A stretch of DNA of 64,000 nt, from positions 1,081,215 through 1,145,214 of the forward strand of contig JANVCC010000013.1 in NCBI GenBank assembly GCA_025345505.1. The letters are read 5' to 3'. The position numbers and the translations under genes are program-made. Position 1 is the stretch's first letter; every line of letters starts with the position of its first letter. Under the pieces are notes generated by a model. The model was not told the origin of the DNA, ran no database searches, and saw nothing but the letters and a program-made list of their open reading frames with translations. The stretch comes from Todiramphus chloris collaris (taxonomy: Eukaryota > Chordata > Aves > Coraciiformes > Alcedinidae). This document shows positions 52,273-64,000 of the stretch, one piece after another.

Positions 52273-53813
52273 GTGATCTTGCCCCCTGCCGAGAGTTTCC
52301 CTGACAGTAACTGGCCCTGGGTGTCGAATTTATATTGGCACTCATTAGTCCAGTGCCTCCCTTTTCCACACCATGGACAATCCCAAGTAGGCAGTTGCTT
52401 ATTCCCTTTCTTAGGACAATTTTTACAAAAATGATCCAAATCTCTGCGTCTGTAACACCATTATTACCAGCACCAAAATGTAATTGAGCAGCAAGAGCCA
52501 TAGCTAATTCTACTGCATGGTGACTTACTGAGCCTACATTCTGGCATGCCCTGACCATGTCTGCTATATCACAGGTCATTTTCTTAAGTATAGCCTGTAA
52601 GGCATGTTTACAATCTCAGCGTTTTCAAATGCTAATTGTTGTAACATAATAGTTTGAGCAGGCTCATTATAGATTTGCTGCATCAGGGATGCCTGCAGGC
52701 AATCCAAAAAAAATGTAAAAAACTCATTAGGACCATGAAGAATTTTTACAAAAGACAGAGCAGATTCCCTATCTGTACCTGGAACTCCTCGAAAAGCCCG
52801 TAAGGCCACTTGAGTAATTACCCCATACCCTTCTCGAGGATAACTAACCTGATCCCAGGGAGTGGCATGCTCACCCTCCCCAGGTAATTGTGCATACGTA
52901 ACAGGAGACTGCCTCTGCCCTTGATCCTGACCAAATTCAGTCACCTGCAAAGTACACCCTTTGCGGAAGTCAGTTAACCATGCAGCATATTGAGTACTTG
53001 TTAAGAATCATCTTTGTCAATATCTTCCAATCCTGAGGAGTTAATACCTGTGATGAACTAATTGCTTACAAAAAAGTATACACCTGTGGGGACCCGATCC
53101 CCCCCATCCATTACCAACTGCCTAAGCTCCTTAATAACAGAATAAGATACATCTTGGTATGCAGGGAGTTGCCTTTGCTGATACAGCACAGGGCACGCTG
53201 TAACAACTTTCATATCCCCCTGTTTCAATGCTTCTTGCCAGCAACAATCCCAGCGGCTGTGTGCTGCTGAAACATTATCATCAGGAGCATATAAATCAGA
53301 CTTCTTCTCAGGGTCTTTGAGACCAGGGTCAAATGAATCATTATTGCTATCATTATTCTTATCAAACTCCAACATAGCTGGCAACTTTTTAAACAAATCC
53401 CCAGTCTGCTTATCCAGGTATTCCAAGGGAGGGTGAGACCCACAGTTGCGTCTGTCATCAAATAACACATGGGCAGAGGGACGCACTGAAGGAAAAGAAA
53501 ATCCTGGGCTGCCACTGGCAACCGGAATCTGGTCCCTGGCAGCATGCAGGGTAGCAATAACAGCACCCCAAGTCAACAAATGCTTACAAGTCCCCATGTC
53601 TTCATGTCCTTCTTTGTAAAATAATTTCTTCCTCACCTCCAGCCAGGCTTCCAGTTGAAAAGTACCATCAGAGGGAAGATCTGAGCCATGTTCTGTCACC
53701 CAGTCCATAAGACTAATTAACTTTACAGTAGAAACCTCATGGTCCTGACGCGGCATAAGGCATTGCAAGGCATCCAAATTCTGTTTCTGTTCTCGGGATA
53801 TTTTTCTTCCCAA
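52273..53813 (-). pseudogene. outer provirus gag
   Basis: Gag builds the virus core. The start at 53,813 is supported by MGRKIS, a good N-myristoylation signal, about 120 nt after the primer site. The first 251 codons cover matrix and the start of capsid (YQDVSYSVIKELRQLV). After a break, 52,576-52,950 carries the capsid C-terminal region with the major homology region (FVKILHGPNEFFTFFLDCLQ). The nucleocapsid follows with one complete CCHC zinc knuckle (CPWCGKGRHWTNEC) and a first knuckle in which the second Cys is Arg (CYRRRDLDHFCKNC). Frameshifts and stops prevent expression of a full Gag. Confidence 0.9.
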
Positions 53814-53933
53814 CTGCTCACCTGTATAGGTGATGGATGTGTCAAATTCCAGATAATGCTGGAGCTGCTTTCTATCAATTCAGTTGGGTTCTGCCACTGG
53901 CACAACATTCTCTCAATAACACTGAGTTCTAAT

Positions 53934-53951
53934 GTCCCTGTTCAGGTGCCA
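53934..53951 (-). promoter_or_regulatory. primer binding site, tRNA-Lys type
   Basis: Minus strand TGGCACCTGAACAGGGAC, two bases after the 5' LTR, is a near match to the 3' end complement of tRNA-Lys3 used by lentiviruses and many class II elements, with two transitions. Confidence 0.82.
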
Positions 53952-53953
53952 TT

Positions 53954-54297
53954 TGTGGTGGCTTATGTCACGGATTCTCTGATTAAGGTGCAAGAGAGAT
54001 GCTTTATTAGGACAGAAAGTCACTTATACAGCCAACTATGTTTACCATACAAACTTAACCAATATTGTCACCCAGACATGCTCTCATAACAACACAGGCA
54101 AACAGAAAAGTTCTCAGCTGCTTTACAGCTATCTTTAAAACAACATTTCACAGGACATTCCCAAGCTGTTTGGACTAACACTCCCCATTCAAGCTGCCGA
54201 AGGTTATACTCCCATCCTAGCACTCCCTTGCTTTCCCACCAGCCTGGCCCTGGCAAAACATTCCACAAGGTCAAATGCAGCAAGAATAGCTCTGACA
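53954..54297 (-). mobile_element. outer provirus 5' LTR
   Basis: A 344-bp LTR in minus orientation, starting TGTCAGAGC at 54,297 and ending GCCACCACA at 53,954, directly before the primer site. A TATA-like TATAAG lies at about 54,023-54,028 and AATAAA at 54,003-54,008, so the R region is very short, as in other class II elements. The matching 3' LTR is absent, so no target duplication can be checked. Confidence 0.82.
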
Positions 54298-54374
54298 CAT
54301 ATACTGCATACTGAGTTCTGGCCAGACATGAATTTCAGCATTTTAGCATTATTTTAATTTGGACACCTTAATTT

Positions 54375-54790
54375 TTTTTATCCTTCTTATATTGTGGAGC
54401 CCCAAACTTCACACAGTGCTCAAGTTGAGGCCACATTAATGCTGCATATAGGGGGACAGGTTAGCTATACTGTGTTTAATGAATACCATGATACAGTTGT
54501 CAGTTTTGACCACCAGGGCAAATTGTTGACTCATATGGAGCTTTCCATCATCCAAAAGCCCAGATCACTTTTTCCAAGACTGCAATCCTCTACCCCGATC
54601 TTAAAGTACATCCAGGATTACACTGTCCCTGGTGTTTGTCTTTGTTAAATTTCATATGGCTCATGATTGCCCAGTTCTCTAATCTATCTCTCTGTAAGAC
54701 CTCTCCAATCTCGAGGGAATCAATAGTTCCTCCCAATTTTGTATCATCATCAACATAATTTAGTAACGTTGGCAAATAATTTGGTAACTT
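54375..54790 (-). mobile_element. old CR1 LINE fragment
   Basis: Minus-strand remnants of CR1 reverse transcriptase: LLNYVDDDTKLGGTIDSLE (the active-site block, here with the aspartate pair kept), then RLENWAIMSHMKFNKDKHQG. The 3' side reads as a worn CR1 segment (acttcacacagtgctcaagt, reverse strand). It lies just upstream of the outer provirus and has several breaks. Confidence 0.8.
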
Positions 54791-57700
54791 CTATGAAAGG
54801 GAAGATTTACTTTCTGTAAGAACATGGTTAAGATTACTTCTCAAAGACAAGACTTGAATGTGAACTTTGAAAGCACTGTAGATTGTAAATGAGGAAAATT
54901 AAAACTGAAATTGAATAGAGGAACATTATGCAAAAGCACATACACACAGGAAAACAGCATCAGCAAACATTAAGGAAACCGAAACTGCTTTAATGATACG
55001 CTGTCTGGAAGACAGTCATTATAACACACTCTGTATTCACGGTCCCTTCCATCTGAAGGGCTATAATATACAAATGTTACAATATACAAATGTTACCAAA
55101 CAGCCTGTTGCATGATAATTTTGGGAAGGGAAGAAGATATTTTAAAAATCTTTTTCTTTGCATGGTATGACAGGGGAAGAAAAAAGCAATTCAAATAAGT
55201 TCTCTGTTTCTCAAACTCCAAAAATTAAAAGTGGGGAGAAACCCCTGAAGGAGCCTTTCAAATTTGAGACAATCAGACAACAAAGCCTCAGCTAAAAAAC
55301 TCTTGTGTTTTGAAACTTCATGCAGAGACAAAGTCTACTCATTTAAGCCCCCAAAAGACCAGAGAGATCTCAGTGTTAGGTCAGTGCTAGAGACCAGGTC
55401 TGCCCTATTCCAAGTTGAAAGTCAGTGTGGTATTAGGATGCTTTGTTATAAACTGGTTTATTTGCCAAGATATTAAGTGTGGCCCTTGAACATTCCCATC
55501 TTAGACATCTATCCAAGACTGAGTTATATTTCTTACTTTTGAGATTAAAAATCCACTTTTGTATTGCAAGATGGTTTGAGGATAGTCAAGGTCTCCCGTG
55601 GAACTCATCTTCTTTCTGGACTGAGGCACAGATTCTCTGGTCCTCTTAGTTTAAATAAGCTTCTTTCCACCAGGCACAGAGCACACCAGCTGATCCACTT
55701 AATCTTATTGCTTCTGAGAAGCACGCTGGTTACAAAACCTGTTAGCTAAGTTATCTGGCTTCAGTGGGTCTTTCTACTAGGTTTGGTTGTTTCTTTGGCT
55801 CTTCCATCATCAAGTACAAGGCTAAAGAGGCTGTGCGGATTAAAGCTTGCATTGTCAGTTCAGCAGTCAGTTAACATGCTGACATGTACTTCAGAAACAC
55901 TTGAAAACTTGTAACAAACAGAAATCTGTGCAGATCATCATCGAGAACCTGAACTCAGTACGATGCACCAGGGACTCACAAACGAAAGCAGTCTTACCCG
56001 GAAGTTGTTGAAAAGCATCTCTTCTGACTTGATCTGGTTTTTGATATTGGAAGACTTTGCAAAAAGAGACAGAAGATAGCAGGGGATAGAGTTTAATAAG
56101 AAAAAAAGACAGTCTTTATTGATTAGACACACGGCTTGGCCAGAGAGGCATGTTGAACAGCAGCTTGCAAAACACGACCAATACATTTTATCTCATTTCT
56201 GCTCCACTTCCCCAGGCCTTTCCTTCCCCTTCTCACCTTGATTCTTTCCTTTTCCTGTCTTTGGCCCTTTCTTTAAATCCTAAAAGTTTCCCAGGAATCC
56301 AACAGTAAGACAGCCCACAAGTAGAGCCCACTTTAATTTCCTGTGATGCTTGTTCTTTCTCAAACTCCCATAGTCTTGTTTATGGCCTTCTTCTCAGATT
56401 CAAAGATCTGTTTGAACTTCCTCGTGGCTTTGAGGTCATGTTCCACTGGTCTCCCACTGAGTAGCTAGGGAGTTCTGATGTTTGGCACTGTAGTTCTCAG
56501 TGCCTGTTTGCTAGCATTTGTGTACCTAGGTGTGGTTTCTTACTGCTTCTGTCTCTTGCCTTTGTCTGATAGGCTGAATAGCCCTTAACCAGCTATCTAA
56601 AAACTCAGGTATCCTTACATTATGGGTATCTACATAACTTAACATTCAAAATATCCTAATATATGAAGCTCAGAAACAATACCTGTTTCCCAGGTTCTAA
56701 TGCCATAGGGTCTCCTGTGTTACCAGAATACTAGGTCTGAACATACTAAAGTCAGAGCAAACATCAAACTGTAGAAACATGTAGAGCTCCTCATCCTGGA
56801 AAACATACCTGGAATTTGTGCAGTTTGCATTTAAGAAGACACCAGTTCTCTGAAGGAAAAGCCTGGACAAAAGGTTTCAAGAACACAGCTACATTCAAAA
56901 TGGACATCCTCCCCTGCTATCCTCACCTCAAGGAGAGTGCATGACCTTAGCTTCTACTCAGGAACTCCTGTCTGCACATGTGCTAAGTGCAAGTCTGAAG
57001 AGTTCATTCACTTGCTCAACTCTTGGTGAACATGCTACAGCTTTTTCAGTTCTTCACATCCATTCAAAGATAGCTCTATAGGAAAAGAAAGTTCAAAAAC
57101 TTCTCACTAAGTCTCTGTAGAAAACAATGGACATCAATACCACTTGCTTTAACCAGGCAATTCCTTGGGCCACTAGCTTTTACATGACACTGGTCATCCA
57201 CAGAATTGCAGAGAAGACCTTGTCTGAGGGTGAAAAATCCTTGATTAGGCCCTTGGCTGGCAGGTGGAGAGTACTGGCAAGAGTAACTGTGGCGCTACCA
57301 CACCCTTATACCCTTTCATGTTGTACTATGCATGCCGTAGTTTCAAAGACAACACTCGTAAGCCTCCCAGCCAGAGTGGGAAGAGTCCATCTCACAGCTG
57401 CCACGGGGCATATGTGACTAGCTTACCTATACAGTAAAAACAGAGTTCCAACCGGACAGCCTTAGTGCTGTAAACGTTTTCACCTAACACCTATAGTAAA
57501 GCATTTGGTTGAGCTAATCTACAAATTCATTGTGATTTCAAATAGCTCTCATTTCTTCCCATATAATTAGACATCCATCTAAAATTTTAATTGATCATTT
57601 TGTTCACTGAACTTCACTGAATATACTAAAAAGTTGTGAATATATAATGATTCACATCAAAATTGTTATCCTTCCTGTAATATGGCATATAAATAAAAGG

Positions 57701-59095
57701 TATCCTGGGAATGGCTAGGTTGTGGGGACCCTACCTTCAGGAAGTTTTGATAGGCAACATTAAAGTAGTTCCAAAATTTTTATTTTACAGTAGCCAGAGT
57801 AAAGACTGATGACCCTGTAGTTTATTTTACATTCCAGTGTAGTTGTTTATGGGGTTGTTGGTTGGTTGGTTTGGGGTTGTTGTTTGGGTTGGGGAGGGGG
57901 GGAGTTTGTTTGGGTTTTTTTATGGTATGTTTGCTAATTTTTTACACTCCGTTTGGCATACAAGTGATTAATGTCAAACAATTCTGGATATTCCCATCCA
58001 TGCAAAGAATTATAATTGCAACATCACAGTTAAACCACCTGATCCTCTGTCTTGCCAGTCTTCAAATAAATCTCTTGAGCTGTAAATTCCCACCTTAGAC
58101 GAAAAAGGTTTTTGAGGGATCTGGGTATCAGCAGGGGTCTGTGTTAAAACAAAATTATTCCACTTAGTTTCTCTATTTCTTTTCTAAGGTGCTTTTCTGT
58201 ACATGAGTAACCCAAATGGAGGCTTTCCAGGGCCAGCCTAGTAGGGCGGCTCTCCATGCCAACTTTTACATGCCTACTTTGCTGTTTGGGATTGTAAAAT
58301 CATTACAAAATCTGACTGTATCCCAATTTCTTGCGATCCTCCATAGGAGTCATCCCAGAAGAGGCAACAGGGGTCCCATTTGATCAGTTGCTGTCAATGC
58401 TTTTTAGACAGCTCACAACTCTGCTGCTTGTGTCTCTGCAAAAAGCTGAACATTACAAGCATTGTAGGTACAACAACCTTTAAACGCACTGCTGCTCTTC
58501 CCTCAGGTGCCTTTCCCATTATGGTGGAAACTTCATCCATGAACCTGCACAATCTATTATCATTAACCACCTCATGCTCTCTACAGTTGCAGCCAGTACC
58601 TCAGGCATCTTGGCAGCTAAAGGAGCCATCTGTGGGGTCACAGCACTTACGGTTGCTGCTGTTGCCCACCATCTGTGGGCTGTGTTTTGCCACCTGCTTT
58701 GACACACTGGAGATTGCTATATATGCTAGGTCACCGCACTCACCTGTAGCTGAACTCAGTTTTCAAGGGGAGGCCACAATTCTTCCCCAGTCTCCTTTAG
58801 CCAACTGCTCCAGTGAGGTGGGGACAAATCGGAACCTCCAACCAGTACTTTGGTTGGAACATTTCCTCTCTCTGATTTATCTTTAGCCCATACTTGGAGA
58901 GATGTCTTCCTGTAGGAATCATCTTGGTCTCCTTCTGGATTGGGAGCTTGGTTTGCCCAATACCAAAACAATTGAAATCTGGTTTTCCCTACCACCATTC
59001 AAGACACTGCATGAAACTGATTAGCTAAAGGTGAACACTGAGTTATTGTTCCTTAAAAATGAGCTGCTTATACACATCGTGCCATCTTTAGACAT
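54791..59095. other. non-coding stretch
   Basis: No gene identified. Near 56,115-56,130 the minus strand reads AATAAAGACTGTC after a TG-rich segment and could be the polyadenylation region of an old LTR; ends were not found. At 58,380-58,998 both strands show open frames in slightly GC-richer DNA with no recognised family. Confidence 0.45.
57851..57914 (+). repeat. G/T-rich tract with G runs
   Basis: Alternating runs such as ggggttgttggttggttggt and ttgggttggggagggggggag. Four or more G runs within a short span could form a G-quadruplex on this strand. Confidence 0.75.
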
Positions 59096-59390
59096 ACAGA
59101 ACCACAGGATAGTTGAAGAAAGTCAGCTGGTCCAGTCCCCCTGCTAGGTCCACCTAGAGGTGGTTTCTCAGGGCCATGTCTAGACAGCTTTTGCATATCT
59201 CCAAGGTGGGACAATTTACCATCTTTCTGGGCAGCCTGTGTCAGTGCTCTGTTACCCTCACAGTAAGAAAGTATTTTCTGATGTTCAGAGGGAACCTGCT
59301 GTGTTTCAGTTTGTGCCCATTGCCTCTGGTGCTACCACTGGGCACCACTGAGAAGAGCCTGGGTCCATCCTCTTTGTACCCTCCCTTCAC
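59096..59390 (-). mobile_element. CR1 LINE 3' fragment
   Basis: Reverse complement of a CR1 3' end: worn tail at 59,096, then 'ggtccacctagaggtggttt', 'gggcagcctgtgtcagtgct' and 'gggcaccactgagaagagcc' blocks in family order. Related in block order to the CR1 3' end at 37.8 kb. Non-coding. Confidence 0.88.
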
Positions 59391-62300
59391 ACAAAATACT
59401 TCTTGCCAATTAGACATCCTTGCCCTCAGCAGCTGTAACACTGGGGCCTTAACTTTTACTCCTACATGTATTAAAGGCTATCCATTTTTTTTTTTTGCTT
59501 GTTTAGCTTCCTTTGATATCCAAGGCTGTTGAATGCCACTTCTGACAGCTAAAGGCCTGTAAGAAACATTTGTATAGTAGTATTAGCTTTTCTAATTTAC
59601 AATTAAAACTTAAATCCTACCAACATTTCAGTATTTTCATACCATATTGTAATTTTTTTTAATTATTTTTATTACGCATGAAGAGGTAAACAGTTTTGTC
59701 GCACTTTGGCATCCTTAGCATTCACATCACAGCTTGGAAATGCAGTCTTCCTTCTGTACTATAAATGCTGAGAGAAGAAATCAGCAGTGTGTGCTACTGG
59801 TACTGCTTCATTTATCACACCAGAGGTTTATTGATTGAAGACTGTATTCCATTTCAAAAAGCATTACCTGTTTTAAAAGCTACAAGCTATGGCACAGGAT
59901 AAAGACTAAATATGTACCTTTCTAACAGCATGAACCTTAAGTCATTCTAAAAACCCACCCTGAGATGTTGTAAAGAAATACTGAGTTTTATGTGCTTTTA
60001 GTCAGCTCCTGGCAGTCTGATTGCACTAATATGTACTACACAGACATATTTAGTATTTTAACAGATCTGTTACAATCAAATTGCTTTCAGCAAGCCTGGA
60101 CAGAGATACTGCACACTTTTGGAAGGCCACAAGGTGTGAGAACATCCAGTTCTTCAAAAACACACTGACTTTCTGGCAGCCTTTCAAAAGACATTGGGCT
60201 CAAGGAGTTAGTGGTCTTAAGCCATGTCTGCTCTACCGGGCTGAGCATTTAGGGCTTGAGAAGCCTGAATACTATTTTATATATATATATATATAATATC
60301 TGTAACTTATATCTCTGGGAAAGGTAAGCTGTATGTGGATCAAGGGGTGAAATCTATTGATCCCGGCTGGGACCCCATTGTCATTTAGGAGCTAGTGGCC
60401 CACATCATGGCTAAACTGAGAAGGTGCAAGCCCATGATGCACTGTGCTGCATGTCCAGGGTGGTCTTCAGCCTGTGCTGCTCACCCCTTAGCTGCAGGAT
60501 GAGCCCAGGCAACTCACCATCACAGAGGAGCCTGCAGGCAAATCCAGTTCAGTGGCAGCAATTACACCACCTGCGTGGCTTTGCCTGTATCTAACAATGT
60601 AGCAACAAGGTCTTGTGAGAATGCAATTTTTCTTGAGAGAAGGCTACAAAATAACTCATATGACCCATAATGAGGTGCATCCCTCCATGGGTGGGATATG
60701 TACAATGCATGTTGGAAAAGCAGTCAGGCTCCATCCAGTGCTGCACGAACACGTGCACCTGGCAGCTGAAGGGACATAAGTTTTACTTGCTATACATACC
60801 CTTCTTATTCTGTCTTATTAAAAGTTATTTTCTTAAGCCATTTGTTTTGGACCTTCCTTACTGAGAACCAGAAAGCAAAGCCCATGTCTCTCTCACTTCA
60901 CCCTCCTGCCCTCAGTGCAGAACATTCTCCATAACCCTGCTGGAGCTTCACTCAAAATGTTGCTTTTTCCCAAAACTAAGTTGGTTTGCCATAAGGCTTT
61001 TTTGAGTGTCTAGAGCATTAGAGGGGAGAAATGTGCAGAATTTGTAAGGAAATACACACATATACAATTATAGCAGCACATGCAGTCCAGGGAACCCAAT
61101 GGGCATGTCTCAGGTCCATCAAGTAGGCTCTAGGAGCAGGTGGTTGGAGGGAAGGGAGAGATGGACCTTGGAGCCAGCAGGGAGCCTGGGGGCATGTGCC
61201 TAGTTCTCACTGTCCTGCAGTTCTTCTTCAGCCACAGCTCCCATGGTGAGAATTTCCCACCCTTCTCCCCTCTAAGGTCTACTTTGGTGCAGTATTTCTA
61301 GGGAACACTCAGCCCCAAGCCTCCACCTGATCCAGATGCACACCAGTCTGTTGTTTTTCTAGGCGTGGGATCCCTACTCTGCTCCTTCAAGGTTTTTTTT
61401 CTCACATTGTTACTGTTTGTTTTGTTTATTTGAAGCAGGTTTTTTTCCCAGGGCTCAAGGTAGTGCTTCTTCAATGACCAACAACTGTCAGCAAGTTCTT
61501 GACAATGCTAAGGCAGCTGTCTACAGACTGCTTCCATGCTTTCAAGGCCATGGTTATGGCAGGGAAATCTAAGTGTGGGATGACAAACAGCCAGAGACAC
61601 TACCTCAAGCTCTGCTTCATGCAGTAATTTCTCAAAGCAGCCAGATAATAAGCACTACAGGCCAGAGCTGGAGACTTGTGAAGTCAACACAGGCAAAGTT
61701 AGTATCAGGCCAGTGGTCCATCGGGAACACTACCCTCTCTTTTTATAGGGGCAAAAAAAAAGAAAGAAAAATTATTATAATAATAATTAAAAAAAAACCC
61801 AACAATAAAATAGGGTCTGATGAGACCATCTATGTATCTGCTATGTCAATGCAAGTCTTAAGCTCAGAGCACTCTGGACTTACTCTCTAACTCTGGCACT
61901 GACTTCTGTGCTCATAGAGCAACCTTCTCTCTTTGAGTCAAGAAGGAAGGACTCAAGGATGGATAAAGGTCTAAGGAATATAGGAGAAAAGAGAGGTGCT
62001 GAAGGAAGAGGATGTTAAGCACACTGTGGAGGAAAGGGTGGGAGGGTAAACAAAAAGAACAGAAAAATCAGAACTAGGTAGATAAATACAGTCTAATGGA
62101 AATAGGACAAGTGCTCTTATTACATTAGTTTGTGGTTTCAGAGGTCTAGTCTCTGGACGTGAATCCAGAGTTTCAGTATCTTCCTTAAGCATGATCCAGT
62201 ATTTATTTGGTCATCTAGCATGAGTAGCCAAGAATGCTTTGGCATTCCCCCAGAAGCTGGATGCTCAAATGCCAACTAGCAGATAAAGAATGAGCAGCTG

Positions 62301-62589
62301 AAGCTATAGCCAGCTGGAGGTTCTGCTTCACACAGTCACCGTAAACACACTGCAGTCCTGTGTTGGTATTTAGCTGCTCTGATATGGCATCACATCTGAT
62401 GCTTAAAATTCATTTAAATATCAATGATCTTCAAATTCTGCAATCACCATTCTGCACTTCAGTCATTTCCATCTGTATATCAGGTAATGATGGGTTGATC
62501 CTTAAAACCCCTTAAAAGGCATGTTAGAATCAGGTGTGCATCTTGCCTGTTCAAGTCATGCCCAAGCCACTCACTGGTTAGTTAACAAC
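59391..62589. other. non-coding stretch
   Basis: No gene recognised. Short AT repeat at about 60,276-60,296 and an A-rich run near 61,749. A GC-richer patch at 60,340-60,600 has no recognised protein or repeat match. Confidence 0.5.
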
Positions 62590-63460
62590 ATGTCATGAAT
62601 CAACTCAGTGCAGAAGTACTGTATTTAAGGAATTTGTTTTGACAAACCAAAGCAGCTTGCTCGTGTGTTTTTTCCAAGTCGAGAGCAGAATTACACTGAC
62701 AGCAGCCATGACAGGATTTCTCTGACCCATTAAGGTTATATGATGTGTCAGTTTATACATGCAGCTGCAGCATGCTGACCACAGCTGGCCTCTCTACTGG
62801 CTCAGGAAACAGTGCAACCACATGAGCAACCATCAGTCTGTGGGCATGCAACTTTTTTTTGGCAAAGCATCTCAGAGAAAGTCCAAGCAGGAGTTTTGTT
62901 TTGTTTTGTTTTGTTTTTCCCCAGCATACTTCATTAGCTGCTTGGTCAGTCAAAGCAGCAAAGTAATTTCTCTGAACATTTGGGTTTTTTAGGGTGTGGG
63001 GGGAATCAATAAGACCTAGTCAGCCTCGTTTTGTTATTTGTGTTCGTGCCTGGCTGCTGCTGGATGCAACACCTCGCTTTGTCTGGAAAGTGAGCCAGTG
63101 CTCTGAACACATTACTCACAGGCTGCAGCTCCCGGCAAAGTCACCTTCATGACATGTGGGGAACACCGCACAGTGACTACAGCTTATGAGGGAACTCTGC
63201 AAAACCAAGTAGGGCAAGATACTATTCGTGTATAAACCCACTACCTGCACAGTGGCACATAACTGAGCCCTGTTACTTTTAAGGATGAGAAGGGCCATTA
63301 CAGCCCTTTGATTTGATTTTGATAACAAAAAAAATATGACAAGAGGCCAACTTTTCCCTACTGAGACTACTTTGTCCCTATGCTCCTCCTACAATCAAAG
63401 GAGCAGAAGGCTCCTGTAGATGGCTATTGAGAAGACTATCTCAGGCTCCTCTAGTATCCA
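62590..63460 (+). repeat. short copy of the segment duplicated at 34.7-36.2 kb
   Basis: Matches 34,700-34,980 and 35,668-36,235 in order and orientation. The best run is at 63,039-63,150, nearly identical to 35,790-35,905. It contains a (TTTTG)n tract at 62,893-62,917 where the other copy has a longer unrelated stretch. Frames are broken differently in the two copies. Confidence 0.8.
62893..62917 (+). repeat. (GTTTT)n microsatellite
   Basis: Five near-perfect GTTTT units inside the duplicated segment, absent from the 34.7-kb copy. Confidence 0.85.
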
Positions 63461-64000
63461 GCTTAATGTGCGAATGCTTTTGGTGTTCAAGTCACAACTT
63501 CAGAGTGACCTTCTGGTGTCTTCTCCAAATGTTTCTCAGACCAGTAAGCTGTAACTCTGCTTCTAAGAACTGAGTAGGTTATGGCAGGTTGTGTTTGATC
63601 AAACAATTTAAAGAAATAACAGGAACCATATAATAAGGACTTCAGACCTTAGTATCATTTTTCATGCCAGACTCACCAAGACTCAGACAGGATTTCTCTT
63701 GGAACTGTAAGAAAACAAACCACAAGGAAACATAATTTGGTCTGTTTATACTATATCACTCCCCAGTGAGGCAGTTTGACCTTGGATGAATGCCAGGTGC
63801 CCACCAAGCCACTCTATCCCTTCCTCCCCTCCTCTCATCTGGACCAGGGGGCAGAAAATAAGATTAAATTCATGGGATAAAACAAAAGCAGTTCAATGAA
63901 GAAGCAAAGCAATGCCACGTGCAGAAGCAAAAGAAAACAAAGATTTATTCTCTACTTCCCATCAGCAGGTGGGAATGTCTGGTCCATTCTAGGAATCAGG
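63461..64000. other. non-coding stretch
   Basis: No feature recognised. Confidence 0.55.

Larger units (their letters stand above)
47003..54297 (-). mobile_element. outer provirus: class II (betaretrovirus-like) endogenous retrovirus, truncated at the 3' side
   Basis: A provirus on the minus strand with, in sense order, a 5' LTR, a tRNA-Lys-type primer site, gag, a dUTPase/protease region, reverse transcriptase, RNase H and about half of integrase. The dUTPase fused ahead of protease is typical of betaretrovirus-like class II elements. It is interrupted by a second provirus (47,986-50,175) and a 143-bp inverted piece (50,351-50,493). The rest of integrase, env and the 3' LTR are missing; the sequence switches to CR1 at 47,002. 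Many stops and frameshifts make it non-functional. Confidence 0.93.

Overview
The window reads as AT-rich nuclear DNA of a bird. The main evidence is repeat content: several CR1 LINEs with the CR1 3' tail (ATTCTATGATTC-type), LTRs that look like the common avian ERVL family, class II endogenous retroviruses, a MIR-type ancient SINE, and the terminal coding piece of an acetylserotonin O-methyltransferase (ASMT) gene that closely resembles the avian protein. Species cannot be fixed; the ERVL-type LTRs make a neoavian bird more likely than a galliform. There is one 100-N assembly gap. Most of the window is intronic or intergenic, and no intact host gene could be assembled from it.

Layout. From 1 to about 25.6 kb is mostly unique non-coding DNA with a MIR relic (14.5 kb), a solo class II LTR (23.2-23.6 kb) and one short exon-like segment with a good splice donor on the minus strand (18.25-18.46 kb). 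From 25.6 to 28.7 kb there are two CR1 fragments around a long purine/pyrimidine microsatellite containing the gap. From 29 to 33 kb there are two weak exon-like stretches on the minus strand. At 34.7-36.2 kb a segment is found that recurs, shortened, at 62.6-63.5 kb. From 37.8 to 40.5 kb lies a CR1 copy carrying both endonuclease and reverse transcriptase regions, decayed. Two ERVL-like LTRs in the same orientation sit at 41.2 and 43.3 kb.

The most structured part is 45.9-54.3 kb. A betaretrovirus-like (class II) provirus lies on the minus strand: 5' LTR, a tRNA-Lys-type primer site, gag, dUTPase/protease, reverse transcriptase, RNase H and part of integrase, all broken by stops and frameshifts. 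A second, plus-strand retroviral element (47,986-50,175) sits inside its pol gene, flanked by an exact 6-bp target duplication; it has a tRNA-Trp-type primer site and keeps only a gag-like start and the end of env. A 143-bp GC-rich piece of this inner element also occurs in inverted orientation, with one mismatch, inside the outer pol gene. At its 3' end the outer provirus stops in mid-integrase and is joined directly to a young 5'-truncated CR1, whose 3' tail is joined directly to the ASMT terminal coding sequence, all on the minus strand. This gives a host-gene/LINE/retrovirus junction that suggests a broken or rearranged ASMT copy.

From 54.4 to 64 kb there are two more CR1 relics, a G-rich tract, and the second copy of the 34.7-kb segment. 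No tRNA, rRNA, CRISPR or bacterial-type features are present. All homology calls are by eye from motifs and remembered family features; no database search was run.
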